This document shows, in pieces, positions 49,330-60,984 of a DNA stretch of 64,000 nt. The first letter of the stretch is position 1. Every line of letters starts with the position of its first letter. The stretch lies in NCBI GenBank assembly GCA_001579985.1, contig LRSR01000275.1, positions 1-64,000 on the forward strand, read 5' to 3'. The notes beneath the pieces were generated by a model. It worked only from the letters and a program-made list of their open reading frames with translations, was not told where the DNA came from and did not search any database. Made by a program: the position numbers and the translations under genes. The stretch is from Hypsibius dujardini. Taxonomy: Eukaryota; Tardigrada; Eutardigrada; Parachela; Hypsibiidae.

Positions 49330-50210
49330 TTTCACTCCAGAATATCCGACTATTGCAGTTGTTACAGATGTGGCGACACACATCATTCTTTGTCATGCAT
49401 TCGCGCTGATACTGTTGACAGTCATGAGGAACTGCAAGTCATGCTTGAGGGAGACAATTTTTTGTCCACGATTAAGGAGAGAGCCATTCGTTGACCATAG
49501 CGTACCTTTGGTCCATCGACTGAGCAGCAAGTCTGTGGGATGAAGTTTCTGTGTTTTGTCTATTCCAAGCTAGTGGACAACTGCTGCGCACGGCAACACC
49601 TCGTGGAAACAAAATCACACAGTTCATTGGGACAGTTGATCGGCCAGGTGGCGCAGTAGTAACTAACAAACTAACTACTGTAGTTATTTGACGCTTTTAT
49701 CATCGCCTTCTAATATAAAGTGGATCCACACACTTACATTTGCACGCCTCCTACCTCTTAAAAATAAAACATTAAATCTTTCGAGTACCTGTATGATCAC
49801 ATCCTGCCTCTTGCCCTTGAAATACTGGATTCATCTGAAAAGGATCACGCAAATACCCTTGTAGGCTCCGTCTGGTTTCTTTTTTAGACAAAAATCCTCA
49901 TCGTCTGAGCCACCTCATTCCAAATGGACCCGAGGTAATTGATAGATCACCAAGTGGTTTGCCAAATTTCTCGGTGAAGATGCTGTCGCAGCCTTCGCTC
50001 TTATCCAAAAATAGTACTACAGCAACAACGGACTTTTGGTTGGAAAGATTCTTCGGCTCCCGGTGGAGGATATTGACTGCACCACAAAGCCAAATGTTTC
50101 GGCAGAGAACAACATCTTTAGGCCTCGTGTCTGCGCTAATTTGCTCGTCTGACGCATTAATGGCTTCCAAATTCTATCTAACATTTAAATGTTATTGTCT
50201 CATGTTTTAA
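49330..50210 (+). mobile_element. Possible fossil of a bacterial-type DDE (IS4/IS5-like) transposase
   Basis: Short plus-strand pieces in family order resemble DDE transposases of the IS4/IS5 type. 49342-49385 reads YPTIAVVTDVATHIILC, like the second-Asp strand (YP-hydrophobic-D-x-x-THLIL). 49480-49540 includes SVPLVHRLSSKSVG, like the S-x-IPP-GRPSxKPPxG motif. 50035-50200 includes FFGSRWRIL and TTSLGLVSALICSS, like the C-terminal YGQRW...LGSAL block. The pieces lie in different frames with stops between them, so any such element is dead. No inverted ends were found. The match is by eye, and the minus strand also has an open frame at 49898-50170, so chance is possible. Confidence 0.3.
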
Positions 50211-50917
50211 CTCATTCTCAGAGTATTTCTACTCTATTGTTTATTTGGCAATGGCTATTCTGCATTGGGGTATTATTCGTTCAATTGAAGAGAAAGGTAT
50301 ATAATAGAATTGACTGAAGGTTCAATATAATAGGATTGCACTTGTAGATATCCGAAAGATTCTTTCTGATCACGATTGTAGACAGATAGTCCTTGATGGT
50401 GCCACAGGATGCACTTGTAAGTTTCAAAAAGATACTTCTCAAGTTTGTTTATAGGTTTCGCAATTGAGTGAGAGATTGATGTACGGCGCTGCCACTTAGT
50501 ATGTGACAGGAGCGCCTTCTACAGTTATGACGTAGTTGGCGCAGTGGCGCCATCTGCAGCCATCTCTTATCATAACCGAGGCACGACTCATCACCTACTA
50601 CTTTAACATTGCAGTAGATTTTATAATTATCATCTTATCCACGGGCATGACGGACTTTCCCGGGAGGGTGGCCACTCGGCCTAGTGCTCCCCCTCCCCCG
50701 TTACACCTCTGATTTTATGGCATAGTCATTTATTTGAAAGTAGTGAGAAGCCTACGTCATGTTAGTGTAGGAAATAGGTTTAGACATTTTTTGCAATAAA
50801 GAACTGCGCGTCGTATGAATAACCATCTAATGACAGAAAAAGAGAGAGAAAAAGGTATCCGTTCCGTGCAGCACGTAGGACATTGAGCATTGGGGAGATT
50901 GTGGAGAAAGAAATGAA
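50211..50917. other. Spacer downstream of the 50.9-53.9 kb gene
   Basis: No gene was seen. A short GC-rich imperfect hairpin (GGCGCTGCCAC / GTGGCGCC) lies near 50488-50555. Confidence 0.4.
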
Positions 50918-53850
50918 CTAAAAATATGTATACCCTCTAGTCGCCAATCCAAAAGCGACCAGAGCCAGGTATTTTTCTGAGGCTGCAATAAAAAATAATA
51001 TTTCTCAAAGTGAATCCCCAAGACTTTGATTTGTTCAAGTACCTGACAATTGGAATCCGGCTGACGCGAGGTCATCGCCGCAAATTTCCAGCTCAACCTC
51101 ATTATTGGCATCACAAAATATTTGCAGAATTTTGTCCTGCACTTTGCTCATCTTTATCAAGATTTGGAAGGAACGAAATGTTAGAAAATAAAAGTTGAAG
51201 GTGGGAGTAATCGCAGTGAGGTACCGTTTGTAATTCCAGCTGAGATGGGCAAATGTAAAAGTTCCTGGCGAAGAGATTGAGTGCAACGAGATGCTCCAAT
51301 TTACAAGTCCATTTATCCACATCAGACGGCAGACATTTAAAAATGTCCTTGTCTAAATGCAATCTGCCAGTCCGAAGAAGTTGACTGCTAATTATACATA
51401 GAATGAGAAGCAAAAGAATGCTCTTACCGGCAAACTTCTTGGTTGCCAAAGATGGAATGGGGACGGTGCAGCTTGAGGAGTTGCTGTGGCTTGAGTGAAA
51501 AGTCCATGCACGGTAATATTCTTATCATCTCACCATCCCCAATGGGAGCATTTGTTTTGGGAAGACAAACTTTGACGGCATCCACCACATCTGACAACAA
51601 AATGTTTCCCATCAATTTTCCTCAAGACAAAATGAAGAATGACGAGCATACCTTGAAGGTTGAGTTTGCCTTCTTTGGAGGTGTAAGAATATTGGCCAAT
51701 CATGTAACGGAGTGCAGTGAGGAGAGGCTCTTCGGCGCCAGTAGGTGGAACAGTTGCCTCAAAACTCTAATAGCAAGCCAATTGTTGTATTAACCACAGC
51801 AAAAGTCGAGATGATAAAGTATATATTCATACCTGAGACAGAGGGAAAAGACAGCGGGAAACGCTTTTGACCCTTTTCGGCATGGTAAACACGTCTGCGG
51901 AGCTGTTGTAGTTGGAGTAGACGTCGGCTGTTTTCTTCAAAAAGTCGTACATGAACCTAAAAATGGCTTCCTTAAAGAGGGTCAATGTCATACTCGGCAG
52001 TCAAAATGACAACTCATCAGCTTGAATCATTTCCGGGCAAGCCAATACACTAACTAATGACAGCTACGTTTCAGTCTTTAATAAACGTTAGCATTAGGAT
52101 TCCAATATATTAATATAATTACTCATGGTCTTCAATGTTTTCAAAAAATATCTGCATAACTCATTGTCTTAACTGATAAATAAGAAGTAAAATTTTTAGA
52201 TATTTTTTCCGGTTTTATTGAAGAAAAATGAGGATGCCCGGTGGAGCTAGCTGCTGTCCTTTTCTCTTGCCAATGCAATCCATTAAAGTTGCCTTTTTTC
52301 TTTTGACCTTTTGACGTACTTGGATTTGTCTGCGATGGTGGATCCTGAAATTGCGTCATTCTGCAGGAATTGAAGTGCCATGTTGGGGATGTCCGCAAAG
52401 GGGAGTTCCCGATTCCAGCGTGCTAATGTGCAGAGATCAATGTGCTGGTTGGGTTGTTCTAGGTCCCTCGTCTGAGTGGCAGTTGAAGCTGTATAGCGAT
52501 CACTAAGCGGAACATAGGTTGCAGCTGTTGAATCCTCTCTAAAAAAGAACAACAAGGATAGGAATGAATTAGCAAGTAGAGAGTGTGTCCATGTTTACCC
52601 ATTGGAATGATGTGTGATGAAGCTTCCCGCGAACGTTCCGAGGTAAATCCCATGCAATCCATGCGTCTTATTCGCCAAGCCTTTTTGTTTATGTTGATGG
52701 ATATAAGAGGTGGAATAGATGACTTTTGTTGGTTGGGTTCTTGCTGCTGCAGCGGGGATACGAGCGGATGGCCGAAGGGTATTGGACGGTACCAGACCGG
52801 GAGTATATAAGCGACTCATGGTACCGGAAGCTGCTCTGTATAAACCCGTGCCACCATTGAAGAACTGTGACGGCTTCCCACCGAACCCTCCGGCAGCACT
52901 CAAGCCTGATCCACTATTATCTGTCAAATTGATTTATCAACATTTTAAATCACCTCGTCTGGTGCACTTCCTTAGGCTGCAGACGACTTTACAACAATTT
53001 ACCTTAATTTACATTTTGAATAATTCATCTCTTTAACTTATTATTTGCTGGCAGGAAAATGGAAATAAGTTGAAAGCATGCAAGTCTGGAGTTTTGTCTT
53101 AATACTCGCCAATTGCATGGCAATTTGTTAGCAAGATATAGACTAACATAGGGCAGGGGCGGAGTAAGTTGAGAAAGAATTATCACTAGAAAAAGACGCT
53201 CGCACATGTGCAATATCACATTCAAAGTGTTTGCCTCAATCCTAACCTTTTTTTCTCCTCCTTCATCATGTCGCGTCGATTTTAAATTCGTTTATTAAGA
53301 ACATTATTAACAAGAAAAGGTGCTACCAGTAAGAAGCACGACCAAATAAAATTCAAGTGTTTGTTGTCTCTTGGAAATGTCTATGGCAGATGTACTAGAG
53401 TGTCTAAAATGTCCTTGCCAAAAACGGCGCGATTAATCATCAATTTAATAAAATATCTTGCAGAGGGACGTACCTCCCTGCGAGGTGCTGTATCGGCTGG
53501 CTTCCACCGCGCTCAGTCGTCCAGAACCAACGCGAACACCTTTGCAGTCCCCACCGGGTGGAGACACGCCCACTAATATCAATGCACTCACCACTAAAAA
53601 CCAACCGCCTGTCTTTACTATTAATTCCAAAACTCATAAAAATAGGCAATCCATCATTTTTAATTAAATACATTTTCAAAAAATGATTTAACAAAATAAT
53701 GTTTTAGTGTGGTTTAATTTAGAGACACTAAATATTTTGGTGGCACATTTCTTCTTGAGTACTTTTAAAAGAGATTATATCAACAAAATGAACAAATCAA
53801 ACGCTTTGGAACTTACAGAGAACTCTGCTCTTAAATTTGAACAGCAACAT
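50918..53850 (-). CDS. Secreted eight-cysteine protein, tandem family member A
   Basis: I do not recognise this family. Ten exons (53817-53850, 53474-53593, 52599-52920, 52320-52538, 51833-51956, 51652-51766, 51428-51590, 51225-51384, 51043-51151, 50918-50982) give 476 residues. The first two exons encode a signal peptide (FKSRVLLVSALILVGVSP). A Gly/Ser-rich segment follows, then TQPTKVIYSTSY, then a conserved C-terminal half with eight cysteines shared with member B: LCTLARWNRELPFA, SRC, VCLP, LPCMDF, EVC, FKCLP, TCKLEHLVALN and FYIC. Two more cysteines (FCD, EIC) are unique to A. The chain ends in a hydrophobic tail (YLALVAFGLATRGYTYF), possibly a GPI-anchor signal. All intron phases match member B exon for exon, so the two arose by tandem duplication. 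Biochemical role unknown. Confidence 0.82.
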
Positions 53851-56444
53851 GTGGGTACCTTTCCATCCATGCCTCATAAATGATAGCTCAAAAAAAGATC
53901 TCATTTGAAAGATGGGTGTTCGTTTGGTATAAACTGTTTGAGACTCTTAGCGCGCACAAACATATGGAAGGTTATATTATGGTTACCCGTTATGGCACCT
54001 TTTTTAGCCTGTCAGAGAGAGAAAGAGAAAGTTTGCTCTCGTTCCTCCTCTCACAGGAAGGAAGGAAGGAAGGAAGGAGGGAAGAAAGAGGCGTCGCGTC
54101 ACGTGGATCCACGAAAAAGGGAGAAGCGGGAAAGATGAGCGAGCCAGCTGATTCCACTCGTTATCCCTTTGTGAAACGGTCTACTAGAACGGTGTAGTGT
54201 CAACGAAGGAGCATGAGGAGAGAATGAGAGCTGTAAACTTTATCGATTGTCGTGAGCGAAAATTGTCCTCCCTTCTTCCTAAAGAGACAGAAGAAGGACA
54301 CGAGATCGTTTGTCAATGGACCTGCTAATACTCCTACTAACAACGATGCGCTCGGCTTTGTCAGCGATTGCGACCTCTTAACAACACATGGGCATTTCTT
54401 CCGGGTTTAATTGTTGCATGCAAGAATGTTGCCATACCGTCTCAATAAACATTCCCATTACCACCATATGTTGGTTGGTCTTGGCGTCGAGTCGTGCCAC
54501 GGATAGAGAATCAAGCCCGGCAATTTTGCATGCCTCAAACCTCTCTATTTGTTTGATTGATTAGTGCACAAAATTCTTAAATACCTTTATGCACAGTCGC
54601 ACACACACACACAAAGAGGCAAACAAATTGTAATGATAACGAAAGGGCAGTACAAAGTAAAATACAAATTTCGTGCAAATTAATTGAGCACTAGTAGGTG
54701 CTGACTGTGAGGTACTTTCTGCTGGTGACAGGTACTTGAAGATGTCGCTGTTGAGGTACTGGCTAGATAAATAATATAGCTACTTTATCATTTGCTCTAT
54801 ACACAATCGGCATGGCTTCTTCTGTTTAAGCGCTAACGAAAGAGGTCCATCTCACATCAATATGCTCTAAGTTGAAGTATTAATAGAAACAAGTTTGGTA
54901 GTGATCGCTAATTTATCTGTAGATGTCTTGGTTTCCGACAACGGATTGTATTTCAGGCATGGGAGAAGTTGCGTGTTTAAATCCGCTGATTAGTCCTCCG
55001 ACTTGCGCGCAAGGCAGGCTTTCGATGCGTCAACAACATCTCAAATAAAACAGACAACAAACACCTTACAACTACTAATACTTTGGGCTACTAGTATTAT
55101 TCAATTCAAACATCAGCCTTTGCAATGTTTTAATACTTACTAACAGCAAAAAGCTTCTTTAAAGCTTCTTTAATTCAGTCAGGTCAATATTTCTTTAATA
55201 TGAATAGCGTTTATTTATAAATTAAAAAATATATATAAACAGTAAACAACTAAATGAAAAAATGTGCACTATTTTACAGCATTAGTAATGTAGTTGGAAC
55301 GATCTGGTAAATAAAGCATATGGGAAAAGTGGAAATAGTCCAGAGGAGAAAGGAGGGGTTGTACCTGGAGAGAGGTTCCACTTGCACTTACTGCACCGGC
55401 TACCTATGTGTTCATGCAAAGCCAAGACCGCCTCGCCCTGTTACTTAACCTCACAGGAATATCAGATAAAACATTGCAAAATAACCAAACTAATTCAACA
55501 GACAAATTGTTAAGGACTTGCGCAAGGCCCATCCAACGCCGCCTGGAGGAAGCAACTGCAACATAATTACCTTTTCTACTTTCGACTATCAAATCTTGCC
55601 AATTCTTCATCAAGCTAGCCAGGAAGGAAACACTAACGAGCGAACTGTTAATTAACATGACAATAAGCTATGAGCTAAAGATGAGCTCATTCTAGACAGT
55701 CATGATGCAGCAATGCCTCGAGACTGGAGAAGATGGAGGAATTAGATGAGGTGGAAAGGCCAGCTGTGCTCAACTCAGTGTGACGTCAATCAACTCAGGA
55801 CCTCGAGACAGGATTGCGTCACTGTCTAACTCATTTTCCCTGTGTTATTTAGTAGTACGGGCAGGAATGTTCTCTCAAAAAGTACCGATCGATCAACTTA
55901 CAGACATCCCTCTTGTCGGTTGACCCACGTCAAAGTCTCAACCTCACTACAGGTTCCCACTCACTTTTTTCAGCTGGATGGATCAAGGAAGGGGAAGTTC
56001 CTCCCGCGTGAACAATATTAATTATCATTATTTCGCGAATTGACTTTTTTTAGATTCTTTACTTCAAACTTCACCTTGACGTTTCCTGGAGAAAAATGGA
56101 AATTGGGTTAAGACCGTAAAAAGTGTCAAAGCACCGATTATATACAGTCGCGATAATTTTGTGTATGATTAAAGACTTTTAACTTGCTCCTTGTCGGAGC
56201 GAAAAATGAAAAAGCTTCTACAGGACCTTCTCATCCAAAGTGACCAAAATAATTGACGAAAGCAAATTGGAGATTTCTCGCGGGAGAAACAACTCGGCAG
56301 CTCCAAGGCTGTCAGAGAAAGAAAAGGAACGAACAATGCACCGTGCAAATGCAGCACCGATAAATAAAAAGATAAAACAATACTGCAAGACAAGTCAAGA
56401 CAAGTCGTGGATGAAGAGTGGAGAGAGTGGCAATCTACTCACTC
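53851..56444. other. Spacer between the two tandem paralogs
   Basis: It should contain the promoter of member A and the 3' end of member B. Apart from simple repeats I see no supported exon. An open frame at 55404-55658 (-) has no recognisable content. Confidence 0.45.
54056..54080. repeat. (GGAA)n microsatellite
   Basis: About six GGAA units lie upstream of member A. Confidence 0.8.
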
Positions 56445-59358
56445 TTACCACCTCCTCGAGACCAGGAGGCTTGCCGTCCATAGCATCAATATTGAGGAGC
56501 CTGAAAAGCCACATATTACATTGCAAAAAGGCAAACAACATCTATTTGTATTTACTTACCAAAAGCGCGAGGTGCTGACCCGTAATAACCGTTATCGGAT
56601 AACCGGGACGCCTCAATCCGGTCCATCTGTCGGAGAAAGACATTTTAAGAAGGATGCCCTATTCGTGAGTAGTCATTTATTTTACCGTATCCTTTTCCAG
56701 TTCACTGCTACAGAGATAGTAATTGCGAGCGAAAGCATTTAACGCCACCAAGTGCTCCAGTTTGCAGGCACCGGCTTCTGAAGCAGCAGGAACGCATTTG
56801 AACATGTCTGGATTCAAACTACGCCTGCAAATAACAAGGCTTTTCATTAAATCACGAACTCACGATTCATCTCAATTTTCAAAGGCGCCAATGTCTGCCT
56901 GCCCGTTTGCTCTGTCTGCATGTTGTGGACCGCCGTACCTGCAAATCTCTCCACTACCAAAAATGGAATGAGGCTCTTCCAGCTTGAGCAGTTGATCGGG
57001 GTTGAGGGTGAAATCTAGGCAGGGCAGAACCTGCGGCTGCGAGACGACGCCTCCGCGTGGCAAGCAAAGTTTAGCCGCATCCACAACGTCTGCCAAGAGG
57101 CGACAAACAAATTATATCATTATATCAGACGAATGAGGAGAAAGGTGAAAAAGGATCTTACCCTTAAGCGCGTCGGCATCCTTGCTGGCGTTGGAGTAGG
57201 TGTTGATGATGGCACGTGCAGCGGTGAGAATAGGTTCTTCTACGTTGCCCGCCGGACTGGTTGGATTGAAATTTTGGGTCGATCCAAAATTGCACTGGGA
57301 CAAGTCATAACCGGATGGGATGGTGAAGATGTCAGAGGCGGAATCGTACGCAGCGTAAGCGTCAGTGGATGACTTGAAGAAGTCGTAAACGAATCTGATA
57401 AGAAGCCAACCCCAAGGTAACAAGGCTCTTCCAATTGCTAGTTAAAATGTTAACTTTGCCGGAAACCTTTAGAGAAACGGAAGACGAGACCGGCTGTCCT
57501 AATCGGCAACAGACAGAGACAGGCAGACAAACAGACATACATACAGGGAGACAGACAGGCCGACAGGCAGGCAGACAGACAGATATAGGCAGAGAGAATA
57601 GACAGACATGCCTCTTTCTGTTGTTTGCTGTCTACGGCTTACATGCCGGCATGTCTTCCTGGATATGTTTACTTGACTGCCTGTGATTTAAAGGAAAGAA
57701 GGTTAATTTGTTACCTGGCTTTTTCAGAGGTGGTAGCATTGGATACGGTGTCATTGGCGAGGAACTCGATGATCATATTGGGCATCTCTGCAAACGGCAA
57801 TTCGCGATTCCAACGGGCAAGAGTACAGAGATCGACGTCTTTTTTGGGTGCTACGGGAACGTTGAGGGCTGCTTGATTAGTGTTGATTAACGGTGACGGC
57901 GTTGTAGTCTCATAGTAGCTCCCATAATGATTCCGATAGGGCACATAGGTGCTGTAAGGCGATGGGTAGCCGTACCCTCCGCCATACCTGTAAAACAATT
58001 ATCAAAGTCACAAAAAGGTGTAAAGGGAATAAATGAAAGATTACAAAACTAACCCGTATCCATAAGGGTGACTCATCCGGCTCATGACACTGCCCAAATA
58101 CATGCCGCCGATCAAGCCGGCACCTCCTGCCAGAAGCATGCTTCCTCCTCCATAGCCGCTTCTGCCGTAGCTGGATCCGTAATTGTTGACATAGGTGGTG
58201 GAGTATACAACTTTGGTCGGTTGAGACTGCGTCGCTCGAGGGATCTGTGCCTGTGGCCGGGCAGCGCTGCTACGTCCCACTCCGGGACGCGCAGACAGGC
58301 GTGCCATTGTGCGAGACTGAGCGCGATAAGCAGTGCCAGATGGAATGCCTGAACGGCTGCTGCCGAAACCTCCACCTGAACTGAAACCACTTCCACTACC
58401 TAAAAAAATAATGCAAGCATTTTAAAGCAAAACATTTGCATTCAGGAAGCGAAGCGGATAGACGGCGCCCGACGGTAAGAAGCCTCCAAGATATAATGTA
58501 ATCATGCATCCATCCGGGCTTGCTAAATTAGTCCATCGGTCCGCTGACTGGGGACTTTTTGATAACCGGCAAAAGCACTAAAGATTAAGCAAGCAGAGGA
58601 ACAAATAGACAGATAAAAGAGTCAAGCAGACAAAGAGATAAAGGGGAAAAGAAGAAGTGCAACTAAGTGAGGGCATTAGCGATGGGTGAGGCCTGGCGCA
58701 TAAGGGAAAGGGATACCTGCGTATTTATTACGCATAGAGTCAACAGGACTGGATGCGGCGCCGGAGGGAGCGGAAGAACCGTAATGAGTCGCGGCACCGG
58801 ATGTCTTCCCACCACCAACTGCCGAACCATGGTTCACCCTGACTGAGCTGGCGGGGACAGAGGAGGCCCTACCGCCTCCTAAGTATAAACGACACCACGA
58901 CACACATCCAGCGAAAGGGTAAAACACGACAGACAACACAATTTCAATCTGCCTCTTTTACTAACTTAGTTAATCTGTGTGTGTCTGTCTGTTCAGACAA
59001 CCACGATAGAATGTCAATGGCGTTAAATGTACGTACCACTTGGCGCGGAAGATCCGTATCGTGTGGCGGTGGATCCAGAAGAAGAGCTGACTCGGCCATA
59101 AGAAGATCCACTACTGGAACTGGAACCGTAACTGCTGCGACTACTTCCGCTGCTCATTCGACCGGAGGACGCACGGCCGCCTCCGCCTCCGCCACGACGA
59201 CAGAGTACAACATCGCTTGTGAGAAAGGCTACCAGCAAAACATCTAAAAGCAAATATAATCCAAGCCAATCAACCAATCAATCAATTGGTGGCAAGGAAA
59301 GAAGCAGCAAAATAATTGCTTTTTCACGGTACTGACATAATAATCGAGAGAGATTCAT
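56445..59358 (-). CDS. Secreted eight-cysteine protein, tandem family member B, with a prion-like hydrophobic tract
   Basis: Paralog of member A. Ten exons (59337-59358, 59037-59243, 58717-58878, 58054-58399, 57715-57987, 57162-57394, 56939-57089, 56686-56824, 56560-56626, 56445-56500) give 551 residues. The signal peptide (SRLLYVLLVAFLTSDVVLC) is assembled across the first intron. A long Gly/Ser-rich head carries a repeated YGSSAPSG. Then comes TQSQPTKVVYSTTY, a hydrophobic Gly/Ala tract (LLAGGAGLIGGMYLGSVMSR, about residues 220-240) and a Gly/Tyr/Pro-rich stretch. The conserved half follows (DLCTLARWNRELPFAEMPNM, LCLP, LPCLDF, EICR, FKCVP, ACKLEHLVALN, YYLC). The last exon encodes a hydrophobic tail (SSILMLWTASLLV). 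The Gly/Ser head suggests a structural or adhesive extracellular protein, but that is inference. No known domain was recognised. Confidence 0.82.
57510..57608. repeat. GACA-rich tetranucleotide tract
   Basis: Degenerate GACA/GGCA units lie in the intron between exons 5 and 6 of member B. Confidence 0.7.
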
Positions 59359-59899
59359 TGTGTCCTCTCCAATCAACATATCCTCCAATCAATATTATCA
59401 AGGATATTTGAGCCTCCCTGAAACACGGAGAAAAGAGCAAAGGAAATTAGGATGAAAATGAATGAATCAACTGATTGTCCGTCTGGCAAGGTAAGAAGAG
59501 GATTACCCTTCAGATAAGGCGCCGTTTATTATCATCAAAGGAACGACCAACCTCTTTATTAGGTAACACTTTGCCTCTAAATCTGCCTAATCAGCATGCT
59601 TCGGAAGGGGGCAACGTAGAGATAGCAACAATTAATGCCAGGGGAAGGGAAGCTTTTCCATAGGATGCGATGTATCAGTTGGCAAGCTACAAGTAAAGGA
59701 CTGCTGTATTTCTCGCAATTCACCTTTCAAACATCTTTTCCGACAGGATGGCATGAAAGAGGAAATTGCCAGTGACTCACTCACACAGTACGACAGAGGC
59801 ACAGTCTTCGACGAGGGAGGGCGCCCTCTAATCATTGATATCGGTGACGTCAGTTGTAGTACATGCGCTCCTTTCCGTCGCCTTCCTGTCTCTTATCAC
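59359..59899. other. Upstream region of member B
   Basis: No exon was found. It probably contains the member B promoter. A CRE-type TGACGTCA palindrome is at 59845-59852, about 490 bases upstream of the start codon, which is distant for a core promoter element. Confidence 0.35.
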
Positions 59900-60104
59900 C
59901 AGTGGCGCGTCCTAGGAGGTGGCAAGTGGGCAATTGCCCCCCCCCTCGTCCGAAATCGAAAAAGTACCCCCTGACGTTTTTTAGAGTAAAAATAGGAAAA
60001 TCATACCAATGTATTTAATATATTTAAAAAATATATAATATATTAATATAATATATTTAAAATCTTGCCCCCCCCCCGTGCGGGAAGGTCTAGACGCGTC
60101 TATG
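59900..60104. mobile_element. Non-autonomous hAT element with 8-base target duplication
   Basis: The 205-base element starts CAGTGGCGCGTCCTAGG and ends with the complement of CATAGACGCGTCTAGACC. It is flanked on both sides by the identical 8-mer CTTATCAC (59892-59899 and 60105-60112), the hAT signature. A C-rich run lies near each end and the middle is AT-rich. No transposase is present. Confidence 0.8.
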
Positions 60105-60165
60105 CTTATCACAGAGAGACACAGTCTTTTTTAAACTAATACCTACGTTTTAGGAGAAACCAGTA

Positions 60166-60397
60166 TGACGCAAAGTTTGTATTTTGGCTCACCCTCCAGT
60201 TGGTCGATAAATCGGCTCACTCATCGGTTTATCTTTGATGGCAACTGCTTGATTGTTTGATTTTCAAAAGTGCTAGAGTATACTAAGACATAGTAAAGCA
60301 AATGAAACAATCAAGCATCTGCCATGAAAGAGAAATGCATGAGTGAGCCGATTTATCGACCAACTGGAGGGTGAGCTGAAATACACGCTTTGCCTCA
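60166..60397. mobile_element. MITE with about 65-base inverted ends and TA flanks
   Basis: The left end TGACGCAAAGTTTGTATTTT and right end (complement TGAGGCAAAGCGTGTATTTC) pair. Inward of them both arms share a perfect GCTCACCCTCCAGTTGGTCG then ATAAATCGGCTCACTCAT. TA borders both outer ends, so Tc1/mariner-type mobilisation is likely. The central spacer is about 110 bases. Confidence 0.75.
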
Positions 60398-60594
60398 TAT
60401 CTTGATTGTAATACAATCATTCCGCACACCTTCTTCCTCTTTTCCAGCCAAATGCATTTCCTAATTATAATGTAAATGGCAAATGAAGGTTCTTACTAAG
60501 AAATATCGTTTTGTTGAGGAGAGTAGGACAAGTGTTCCATCTCTCGCTCGCTCCATGTAGTACACATGGAACGATGTGATGATGGATGGGTCTA

Positions 60595-60806
60595 CAATTA
60601 ACGACAAGATTGAGTACACTAGAAGATCTGGGTATGGGCAAAAGGGGTGGAGCAGGGGGTGGTATGTTTGAAATGGAACAAAGCAGAAACAATGCAACCG
60701 CTGCAGGTCAGGTGGTTGATTGTTCGATTGTTTAAATAGCACCCCCTGCCCCGCCTCTTTTGCCCATTTCCGCACCCTCCAGTGTACTATATCTTGCCGT
60801 TGACTG
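60595..60806. mobile_element. MITE with about 75-base inverted ends and TA flanks
   Basis: Both arms share CAATTAACGACAAGAT, AGTACACT, and a GGGCAAAAG then GGGGTGG-type block in opposite orientation with scattered changes. TA lies at both outer borders. There is no coding capacity. It is a different family from the element 200 bases to the left. Confidence 0.65.
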
Positions 60807-60984
60807 TAGCTCCGTTGTGAAGTAGCTTTTGATAGATCAGGTACATGCAATGCATATCATTTCCATTAGTTATCATCGTCCTCTTCGATTGAATGAATGA
60901 TAATGAAAGGTGCCCTAAACTGGCGTGGAGTGTAGAGTTGCAGCTAGGCCTAGATCCAACTCACATCTCCTCTCCGCCATCACT

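Noticed and set aside
49898-50170. A 90-codon minus-strand frame as a conserved gene
   Set aside because: I could not tie it to any family or find matching exons; the opposite strand gives a slightly better, still weak, transposase reading.
50488-50555. GC-rich hairpin as a mobile-element end
   Set aside because: The arms are only about ten bases and there is no paired outer border.
57435-57686. Arg/Gln/Thr repeat open frame
   Set aside because: It is a microsatellite translation inside an intron of the member B gene.
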